Source of the DNA: Planctomycetia bacterium
Lineage (GTDB): Bacteria > Planctomycetota > Planctomycetia > Gemmatales > Gemmataceae
Length of the DNA: 5,663 nt
Reading direction: 5' to 3'
NCBI GenBank assembly: GCA_025356615.1
Contig: JANXSH010000608.1
Span: 1-5,663, forward strand
Position numbers and translations under genes: made by a program. The notes under the pieces are model-generated. The model was not told the origin of the DNA, did not search any database, and saw only the letters and a program-made list of their open reading frames with translations. Shown one piece after another: positions 1 to 4,624 of the stretch. The first letter of the stretch is position 1. Each line of letters starts with the position of its first letter.

Positions 1-300
1 ATGGTAGAGTTGGGCACGCTCACCGAGAAGCAGGCGCGGACGCATCCCTCGGCGAGCCAGGTCACGCAAGCGCTGGGCCGGCACTTCGACATCGAGCCGT
101 CGCGCCAGACGATGGCCCTCCTCGCCGACGATGTCCTCGTCCTGGCGTGCGACGGGCTGCACGCGCACCTCGACGAGGCCGGGATCGCGTCGATCCTCGC
201 GAAGCACCCGGAGAATGGAGCGTCGGCACTCGTCGAGGCGGCCAACGCCGCCGGCGGAAGCGACAACTGCACCGTGATCGTGGCGCGCGTGGGTCTCTGA
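1..300 (+). CDS. PP2C-family Ser/Thr protein phosphatase, C-terminal fragment (5' end outside window)
   Basis: This is the last 99 residues of a metal-dependent PP2C-type phosphatase, which removes phosphate from Ser/Thr of proteins and usually opposes Hanks-type kinases, a class planctomycetes have in abundance. Visible family landmarks are an LGTLT-x-KQA-x-x-HP stretch at residues 4-16, the core strand ending in ACDGL (49-53; D51 matches the metal-binding Asp of the usual SDG motif, with Cys replacing Ser), and the closing GGSDNCTVIV (85-94; D88 is the metal ligand of the DN motif). Bacterial PP2C domains are usually about 240 residues, so the N-terminal half, with the first metal-binding aspartates, lies to the left. 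The ATG at base 1 is therefore probably an internal methionine, not the start. The TGA stop is at 298-300. The next gene converges on it from the right. Family assignment is firm; the substrate is unknown. Confidence 0.87.
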   Translation: MVELGTLTEKQARTHPSASQVTQALGRHFDIEPSRQTMALLADDVLVLACDGLHAHLDEAGIASILAKHPENGASALVEAANAAGGSDNCTVIVARVGL

Positions 301-321
301 TTCGCTGCCCTCTACGGGCTA

Positions 322-353
322 CTCCCCTCACCCGAGTACAGGCGAGAGGGGAG
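322..353. terminator. Inverted repeat in a convergent gap, possible weak terminator
   Basis: CTCCCCTC (322-329) and GAGGGGAG (346-353) form a perfect 8-bp stem with a 16-base loop, in the 73-base gap between two converging genes. On the plus strand it is followed by ACTATTT, a poor U-tract; on the minus strand no T-run follows. It may help end phosphatase transcription, or it may be a small dispersed intergenic repeat. The long loop and weak tail keep confidence low. Confidence 0.35.
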
Positions 354-373
354 ACTATTTCCTGCCGCTCGCC

Positions 374-1624
374 TTATTCTTTCTTTACCTTCGACGCATC
401 GATCGGCGTCATCTTCGTGTAGCCTGCGGGCCAGGCCGAAGTCACCTCGACCCGCCCGACGAGGTCGCGCGCGCCCAGTCCTGCGGCCCAGTCTTTCGTA
501 GTTCGCCCGTCCCGATCGACGAGGATCTCGACGCGGTAGCGCCCGCGCGGCAGTGTGGCCTTGCCCTTCTTCCAGTCGTCGGCCAGGGGCGTGCCCTTCG
601 CCGCCATGAGGGTCAGGTTGTGTTGCCAGAGCTTACCCTTGCCCCAGACGACCCGGTCGGAGGTGGCGATCGGCCGGGTCTCCCACGCCTTCCGCTTCGC
701 GTCCCAGGCGTAGACATTCACCTGGAGCAACTTGTCGCCCCAGGCGGGAGGCGTGTCGGTCAATTTCAGCCAGATGTCGGACCCGAAGGCGAGCGAATCG
801 GTCTTCGTTTTGGGCAACGAGGCCGCGTCGGGGTAGCGGTCCTTCATGATGCGCGCGTAGTCCTCGAGGAAGGCGCGGAACGCCTTGTACCCCTGGTCTC
901 CGACGACGAACTTCTTCCCCCCGCCGTGCTTCACCTCCTCGAGGGGCTTGCGGAGGAGGAGGCTCTTCTCGGGGGCGTCCACGTCGATGAGCTTGCTCGC
1001 GCGGAGGTAGGCCAAGGTCGCCTCGGGGCCGTCGGCCTTGAACCAGGCGACCCGCGCGCCGTGTTCCTCCACGAGTTTCTTGCTCTCGCCGGCCCCCTCC
1101 GTGTGACAGTTCATGCAGCGGAACCGCATCGGCCAGATGTTGTTCGTGAACGACTCCAGCACGCGGTCCTTGCGCGCGTGGCGGATCACCTCGGCGGGGA
1201 GCTTCGGCTTCGCCTGTTCCTTGGCCGTGAGTTTGGGGAGCGCCCGCATCTTCGGGTCCGCGACGCTCCGCGTGACCCAGTCGCTGAACGCCTCGTATTC
1301 CGTATCGCGGACCTTCGCGTGGACGCGGGCGGATGCCCCCTTCTCGTCCTTGCCCATGCGAATCAGCGTGAGGATCTTCGACTTCTCGGGCCGGTCGAGG
1401 TCGAGAAGTCCCTGGTCTCGGAGCGAGACGAACGTCTGCTCGTGCGAGGGCAGGATGTAGTTCTTCAGATCGACCCCCGAGAGGTGGCACTGCACGCAAC
1501 TGGACGGGTCGGGCGATCGGAAGATCGGCATGATCCGCTTCTCGAAGACCTCCTTGGGAGTGGGTTTCTCGCCCTCCGGGGCGGCGACGAGGAGGGCGAA
1601 GACTGTCACGACGACGGGAATCAT
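374..1624 (-). CDS. Secreted diheme c-type cytochrome with C-terminal beta-rich domain
   Basis: The product is 416 residues. It begins with a short hydrophobic leader (residues 2-15) lacking the usual basic N-terminus and is probably exported, as c-type heme attachment requires. Two CXXCH sites are present, CVQCH (43-47) and CMNCH (170-174). The two heme regions look like copies of one another: LRDQGLLDLDRPEKS (68-82) parallels LRASKLIDVDAPEKS (207-221), and each is followed by a similar distance to an aromatic helix (YEAFSDWV, YKAFRAFL). Candidate distal heme ligands are M90 or H102 in the first copy and H233, in an HGGG motif, in the second. Residues about 280-416 are Trp-rich and probably beta-structured, with no identified function. 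The reading frame stays open far upstream, but the start at 1624 is preferred because it has a ribosome site and overlaps the protease stop by four bases. A role in periplasmic electron transfer is inferred; the redox partner is unknown. Confidence 0.85.
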   Translation of the reverse strand: MIPVVVTVFALLVAAPEGEKPTPKEVFEKRIMPIFRSPDPSSCVQCHLSGVDLKNYILPSHEQTFVSLRDQGLLDLDRPEKSKILTLIRMGKDEKGASARVHAKVRDTEYEAFSDWVTRSVADPKMRALPKLTAKEQAKPKLPAEVIRHARKDRVLESFTNNIWPMRFRCMNCHTEGAGESKKLVEEHGARVAWFKADGPEATLAYLRASKLIDVDAPEKSLLLRKPLEEVKHGGGKKFVVGDQGYKAFRAFLEDYARIMKDRYPDAASLPKTKTDSLAFGSDIWLKLTDTPPAWGDKLLQVNVYAWDAKRKAWETRPIATSDRVVWGKGKLWQHNLTLMAAKGTPLADDWKKGKATLPRGRYRVEILVDRDGRTTKDWAAGLGARDLVGRVEVTSAWPAGYTKMTPIDASKVKKE

Positions 1625-2616
1625 GGCTCTACTCCAGGGTGAATGATGCGGGCGGGGGGGAGAGGTGCCTTCTCGACATCCGAGTCGTTCACTCCGTAGA
1701 GGAGCGCGGCACAGGCGACGGCGTTGAACACCGCGTGCAGGACGATCGCGCCGGCGAGGCTCCGCCCCCGCCAGGCGAGCCAGCCCAGCCCCAGCGCCAG
1801 CCAGACGAGCGGCACCGGGCTTGGCCAGACGCTGACGTGGACCCACGCGAACAGCACCGCCGTGGCGAACAGGCCGCCCCACGCCGTGTTGCGCCGGTCG
1901 AGGAAGTGGAACACGCCGACGAGCGGCAGGAGCAGCCAGACCGGAGCCAGCACGATCAGCAGTTCGCGGATACTCGGTGAGGGAATCCAGGCTCTGGAAA
2001 TGGAGTAGAGGGCGAGGGCCGCAGCAAGCCCCAGAACGATGAGGCCACCGGGCCGGCCACAGCGCATCACCCACGGCTGGATCAACCCGCGGTAGACGAA
2101 TTCCTCCCACACCGGGGCCGCGACGACCGCGCCGAAGACGAGGAGCGCCCACTCGATCGGCAGGAGTCCCATCGAGCCGATCTGCGTAAAGAAGTGGTCC
2201 TGCGGCTTGCTGCCGACCGCCTCGAGGGCCATCAGCGCCAGCGCCTGGATACCGTAGGTGCCCGGCACGAAGATGGCGGCGAAGACGAGGCCGCCGAGAA
2301 GGTTTCGGGCCAGGTTCCGCGTCGTGAGGCCGACCTGAGCGAGTGGTACGCCGATCCCCAGACGAAGGAGGAGCAGGGCCGAAAGGAAAGAGAATGGGGC
2401 GGTGATCGCACCGACCCAGAGGCTCTGTCGTTTCTCCATGAGCGACCCAGGCTCCGCGAGGGCCGCGCCGTAGAACCATACGAAGAAGTTCGCCGACCTC
2501 AGAACACCGTGGACGAGGAAGACCCAAAAGTAGGGCAGCAGCGCGATGCAAATGACCTCGACTCCCGAGATCGGCTTCAAGGGTTGGATGGGGGCAGTCG
2601 GTTCGGATTGGGACAT
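1621..2616 (-). CDS. CPBP (CAAX/Rce1-like) family intramembrane metalloprotease
   Basis: This 331-residue integral membrane protein has about eight or nine hydrophobic segments, roughly at 18-38, 68-90, 105-132, 151-168, 188-207, 216-238, 245-262, 267-282 and 287-307. All the CPBP signature motifs are present: motif 1 EEFVYRG with E171, E172 and R176; motif 2 FAWVH with H260; and motif 3 HAVFN with H294 and N298. In characterised relatives (Rce1) the glutamates and histidines form the active site that cleaves peptide bonds in the membrane. Bacterial members act in bacteriocin self-immunity, protein export or unknown processing, so the substrate here cannot be read from sequence. The ATG at 2616 has an AGGAG 5 bases upstream. 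Its TGA overlaps the cytochrome ATG, so the two genes are almost certainly co-transcribed and probably translationally coupled. The catalytic set is intact, so an active enzyme is expected. Confidence 0.9.
   Translation of the reverse strand: MSQSEPTAPIQPLKPISGVEVICIALLPYFWVFLVHGVLRSANFFVWFYGAALAEPGSLMEKRQSLWVGAITAPFSFLSALLLLRLGIGVPLAQVGLTTRNLARNLLGGLVFAAIFVPGTYGIQALALMALEAVGSKPQDHFFTQIGSMGLLPIEWALLVFGAVVAAPVWEEFVYRGLIQPWVMRCGRPGGLIVLGLAAALALYSISRAWIPSPSIRELLIVLAPVWLLLPLVGVFHFLDRRNTAWGGLFATAVLFAWVHVSVWPSPVPLVWLALGLGWLAWRGRSLAGAIVLHAVFNAVACAALLYGVNDSDVEKAPLPPARIIHPGVEP
1632..1636 (-). promoter_or_regulatory. Ribosome binding site that fixes the cytochrome start
   Basis: On the minus strand TGGAG lies 7 bases before the ATG at 1624, inside the end of the protease gene. 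It supports the 416-residue start over the much longer open frame, and suggests reinitiation by ribosomes finishing the protease. Confidence 0.6.
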
Positions 2617-2717
2617 CGGCTCTCCTCTTCTCGGCTGATCCGCATATCCTACGCAATATCCACCGCCGGGCAGCGCCGGATGTCGGCGCGGCCCTCCTCC
2701 TCACGAAGGATGACCCT
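2617..2717. promoter_or_regulatory. Divergent intergenic control region with a short direct repeat
   Basis: These 101 bases separate the start of the leftward protease/cytochrome operon from the rightward esterase gene, so promoters for both should lie here. The clearest internal structure is a near-identical direct repeat, GCATATCC (2642-2649) and GCAATATCC (2653-2661), with starts 11 bases apart, about one helical turn. It forms the only A/T-richer patch in the gap and could hold a -10 element or a regulator site. The esterase ribosome site AAGGA is at 2706-2710, 7 bases before its ATG. No convincing -35/-10 pair was found on either strand. Confidence 0.4.
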
Positions 2718-3494
2718 ATGATTCGCTGGATCCTCTCCCTGACCGCCCTCCTCCTGGCCCCGATCTCGGGGTGGGCCGACAAGAAGCCCGACCTCGAGAA
2801 ACTCCTCGAGGCCAAGACCTTCACCCAGGGCAAGGCGAGCCTCTCCTATCGCCTTCTCCGACCCGCGACCATCGACAAGGAAAAGACCTACCCGCTCGTC
2901 ATCTTCCTCCACGGGGCCGGCGAGCGCGGCAAGGACAACAAGGCCCAGTTGAAGCACGGCGTCGGCGACTTCGCCTCCGAGGAGCGCAGGAAGAAGTCGC
3001 CCTGCTTCCTGATCGCGCCCCAATGCCCGACGAATCGCAAATGGGTCGAGGTGGACTGGAGCGCCCCGTCGCATGATACGCCCGCCGAGGCGAGCGAGCC
3101 AGGCAAGCTACTGCTCGACCTCATCGAGAGGACCTGCCAGGAGTTGCCCATCGACCGGAAGCGGATCTACCTCACCGGCCTGTCGATGGGGGGCTACGGA
3201 ACCTGGGACCTGATGGCCCGCAAGCCCGGCCTGTTCGCCGCCGGCATCCCGGTCTGCGGCGGCGGTGACGAGAAGAAGGCCGACAAGCTCGTGAAGATCC
3301 CCATCTGGGTCTTCCACGGCGACAAGGACGGGGCGGTGAAGGTCGAGCGCTCGCGCAACATGGTCGCGGCGCTCGAGAAGGCGGGCGGGAAGCCCGACTA
3401 CACGGAATACCCCGGCGTCGGCCACGACTCCTGGTCGCGCACCTACTCCGACGCGAAGGTGCTGGATTGGCTGTTCGCGCAGAAGAAGGAGTAA
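2718..3494 (+). CDS. Secreted alpha/beta-hydrolase esterase (predicted-peptidase / PHB-depolymerase-like)
   Basis: The 258-residue product has an export signal (MIRW, then a hydrophobic stretch to about residue 17, likely cut after GWA at 20). The mature part is a compact serine hydrolase. FLHGAGERG (63-71) supplies the oxyanion-hole HG motif, GLSMGG (154-159) holds nucleophile S156, HGDKDGAV (200-207) holds the acid, most likely D204, and GVGHDSW (233-239) holds H236. The combination of HGAGERG, GLSMGGYGTWD and a late GHDSW is typical of the predicted-peptidase, feruloyl-esterase and polyhydroxybutyrate-depolymerase-like group of secreted hydrolases. It probably cleaves an ester in extracellular or periplasmic polymers or acylated sugars; a peptidase activity is less likely, and the exact substrate cannot be read. 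AAGGA 7 bases upstream supports the start. The next gene begins 109 bases later and appears to have its own promoter. Confidence 0.88.
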   Translation: MIRWILSLTALLLAPISGWADKKPDLEKLLEAKTFTQGKASLSYRLLRPATIDKEKTYPLVIFLHGAGERGKDNKAQLKHGVGDFASEERRKKSPCFLIAPQCPTNRKWVEVDWSAPSHDTPAEASEPGKLLLDLIERTCQELPIDRKRIYLTGLSMGGYGTWDLMARKPGLFAAGIPVCGGGDEKKADKLVKIPIWVFHGDKDGAVKVERSRNMVAALEKAGGKPDYTEYPGVGHDSWSRTYSDAKVLDWLFAQKKE

Positions 3495-3523
3495 TTGCGG
3501 GCACGGCGTTTGCAGCTTATCTT
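3495..3523 (+). promoter_or_regulatory. Candidate sigma70-type promoter for the Gly/Tyr-rich protein gene
   Basis: TTGCGG (3495-3500) and TATCTT (3518-3523) are separated by 17 bases, directly after the esterase stop. The -35 matches consensus at 3 of 6 positions and the -10 at 4 of 6. Placement suits the gene starting at 3604 and would leave a leader of roughly 75 bases. This is suggestive only. Confidence 0.3.
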
Positions 3524-3566
3524 CCTCAGTGTCCCCAAGTCTCCGCGACTTCTGGACAGACATTCT

Positions 3567-3594
3567 CGCGGCACGCCCGCCGCGTATAAGGAGG
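3567..3594 (+). promoter_or_regulatory. Leader hairpin abutting a strong ribosome binding site
   Basis: TAAGGAGG (3587-3594) is a near-perfect Shine-Dalgarno sequence 9 bases before the ATG at 3604. It decides that start over a GTG at 3529 in the same frame, which would place 25 charged residues in front of the signal peptide. Immediately upstream, CGCGGC (3567-3572) and GCCGCG (3579-3584) can form a 6-bp GC-only stem with a 6-base loop ending two bases before the ribosome site. It may protect the mRNA 5' end or modulate ribosome loading. Confidence 0.65.
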
Positions 3595-3603
3595 AAGCAT
3601 CGA

Positions 3604-4326
3604 ATGCGACGCAATATCATCCTGAGCGCTCTCGCTCTCACGGCGCTCTTCGCCTTCTCGAGTCCCGCATCGGCCCAGCGCGGTCGGGGCGGCTACGGCG
3701 GTGGCGGCTACGGTGGCTATCGAGGCGGCTACGGCGGCTACAATGGCTATCGCGGCGGCTACGGCGGGTCGGGGGTGAGCTTCGGTGTCGGCCTGGGTAC
3801 CGGTATCGTGGTGGGCAATGCCCTGGGCGGATACGGACGCGGGTACGGCGGGTACGGCTACAGTAGCGGTTATGCGCCGAGCTACGGCGGGTACGGCTAC
3901 AGTGGCGGCTATGCCCCGAGCTACGGCGGGTACAGTTACGCCCCGTCTACTGGGTACATCGAACAGGGCGGCATCCCTGGTACGGCGTACATCGATCAGG
4001 GCAATCCGGGGGTCGCGCTCGCCCCGGCGGATTCGTCCCGCGAGAGCCTCTACTACGGCCCCGAGGCGGCGGACAATACCGCCCGACTCCGCATCCTGGT
4101 TCCGGCGAATGCCAAGGTGTGGGTAGGCGGCCAGGAGACCGGCCAGAGCGGCCAGGAACGCGAATTCGGCTCGCCCCCGCTGACCCCCGGCAAGTCCTAC
4201 ACCTACGAGGTGAAGGCACGCTGGATGCAGGCCGGTGAGCCGAAAGAGCAGACCCGCAAGGTCAAGGTCATCGCCAACCGGACCACGACCGTCGATTTCG
4301 GCCCGCTCGCCGAAGTGGACAAGTAA
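3604..4326 (+). CDS. Secreted Gly/Tyr-rich repeat protein with C-terminal TIGR03000 domain
   Basis: The product is 240 residues. A classic signal peptide (MRRN, hydrophobic core, ASA-QR) is predicted to be cut after A24. Residues 25-55 are Gly/Tyr/Arg repeats (GGYGGY, YRGGYGG). Residues 57-76 form a hydrophobic glycine zipper with G63, G67, G71 and G75 in GxxxG spacing. Residues 77-112 carry two 13-residue repeats built on GYGYSxGYAPSYG. After an acidic linker, residues about 160-232 match the planctomycete TIGR03000 domain: VPANAKVWVGGQETGQSG, then EREFGSPPLTPGKSYTYEV, then a final TTTVDF strand. That domain's function is unknown; its small beta fold, export and the sticky Gly/Tyr region suggest a cell-surface, matrix or envelope structural part, which is inference. 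The start has a very strong ribosome site, implying good expression, and a hairpin terminator lies 24 bases after the stop. Confidence 0.9.
   Translation: MRRNIILSALALTALFAFSSPASAQRGRGGYGGGGYGGYRGGYGGYNGYRGGYGGSGVSFGVGLGTGIVVGNALGGYGRGYGGYGYSSGYAPSYGGYGYSGGYAPSYGGYSYAPSTGYIEQGGIPGTAYIDQGNPGVALAPADSSRESLYYGPEAADNTARLRILVPANAKVWVGGQETGQSGQEREFGSPPLTPGKSYTYEVKARWMQAGEPKEQTRKVKVIANRTTTVDFGPLAEVDK
3715..3767 (+). repeat. Coding direct repeat, 30-base period (YRGGYGG)
   Basis: GGCTATCGAGGCGGCTACGG at 3715 recurs at 3745 as GGCTATCGCGGCGGCTACGG, giving a 30-base (10-residue) period. The first 23 bases of each unit differ at a single third codon position. It encodes part of the Gly/Tyr/Arg-rich region and is prone to copy-number change. 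Confidence 0.8.
3850..3927 (+). repeat. Coding tandem repeat, two 39-base units (13 residues each)
   Basis: Units 3850-3888 and 3889-3927 are identical at 36 of 39 positions. Two of the three differences are silent third positions and one changes Ser to Gly. A third copy starts at 3928 (GGGTACAGTTACGCC) and decays. The near identity at DNA level indicates a recent duplication within the gene. Confidence 0.9.
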
Positions 4327-4350
4327 GCCGAATCGGACTGTAAAGTGAGC

Positions 4351-4387
4351 CAGGCCCACCCGCAAAACGGGTGGGCCTGTTCCATTT
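4351..4387 (+). terminator. Strong hairpin terminator after the TIGR03000 gene
   Basis: CAGGCCCACCCG (4351-4362) pairs perfectly with CGGGTGGGCCTG (4368-4379) as a 12-bp GC-rich stem around a CAAAA loop, followed by TTCCATTT. It starts 24 bases after the TAA at 4324-4326. Stem strength and location are convincing, although the U-tract is interrupted, as is common in high-GC genomes. Confidence 0.85.
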
Positions 4388-4441
4388 CGGACCCGCATTC
4401 GCTTTCCCATCCCCGCGCAACGCATCTCCCATCCTTCTCAC

Positions 4442-4534
4442 GGGTGTGACTCGGGAAGTAGGCATCCGAGAGGAGATGTCCCCAAGCCCAGCGGTTGCAA
4501 CCGCTGGGCTTCGCCTACTTCCCTAACCACACTC
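4442..4534. repeat. Nested inverted-repeat element with a perfect 28-bp palindromic core
   Basis: The core 4484-4511 is a perfect palindrome: AAGCCCAGCGGTTG followed by its exact reverse complement. Around it, GGGAAGTAGGC (4453-4463) is exactly complementary to GCCTACTTCCC (4513-4523). Beyond symmetric 4-base gaps (4449-4452 and 4524-4527), GTGTG (4444-4448) pairs with CACAC (4528-4532), and 4442-4443 can pair with 4533-4534 if one G-T pair is allowed. The left side carries 20 unpaired bases (4464-4483) between outer and inner stems; the right side has one (4512). Such a layered fold in an intergenic gap resembles REP- or MITE-like non-coding repeats. A terminator role is possible but unnecessary, since one already lies at 4351, and no T-run follows. 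Confidence 0.8.
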
Positions 4535-4544
4535 CCTTTTCACC

Positions 4545-4574
4545 CTGCCATCGCATCGATTCAGCAGATATGCT
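4545..4574 (+). promoter_or_regulatory. Candidate promoter for the secreted protein gene at 4625
   Basis: CTGCCA (4545-4550, 4 of 6 to the -35 consensus) and TATGCT (4569-4574, 4 of 6 to the -10 consensus) are 18 bases apart. The site lies about 50 bases before the ATG, in the A/T-richer patch after the palindromic element. It is the best candidate seen in this gap, but is weak. Confidence 0.3.
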
Positions 4575-4624
4575 ACCCTGATCGGCGGTCCGCCCCGGTC
4601 ATCCTTGCAAGGAGTAGCGAAGCG

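Noticed and set aside
620..1642. 340-codon plus-strand open frame opposite the cytochrome gene
   Set aside because: It is the complement of a gene with clear CXXCH motifs. Its Arg/Leu/Glu-rich composition is typical of an antisense shadow in high-GC DNA.
2194..2721. 175-codon plus-strand open frame opposite the protease gene
   Set aside because: It is antisense to the conserved CPBP motifs, highly charged and without any recognisable domain.
1625..2833. Open frame extending the cytochrome gene upstream by about 400 codons, antisense past the esterase start
   Set aside because: The extension lies over the protease gene in another frame, is Arg/Pro-rich as expected of a shifted GC-rich frame, and lacks domain features. 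The ATG at 1624 has a leader peptide, a ribosome site and an operon-type overlap.
3537..3551. AAGTC/GACTT small hairpin as the esterase terminator
   Set aside because: A 5-bp stem with no T-run is too weak, and matches of this size are expected by chance.
3529..3603. Upstream GTG start adding 25 residues to the Gly/Tyr-rich protein
   Set aside because: It would bury the signal peptide behind charged residues, and the near-perfect ribosome site points to the ATG at 3604.
3526..4425. 299-codon minus-strand open frame opposite the Gly/Tyr-rich gene
   Set aside because: It contains Ala/Val repeats that are simply the reverse of the Gly/Tyr codons, and it runs through the strong terminator.
4484..4511. 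Palindrome as a CRISPR repeat or attachment site
   Set aside because: There is one copy only, with no spacers, no cas or integrase gene nearby, and no tRNA gene for integration.
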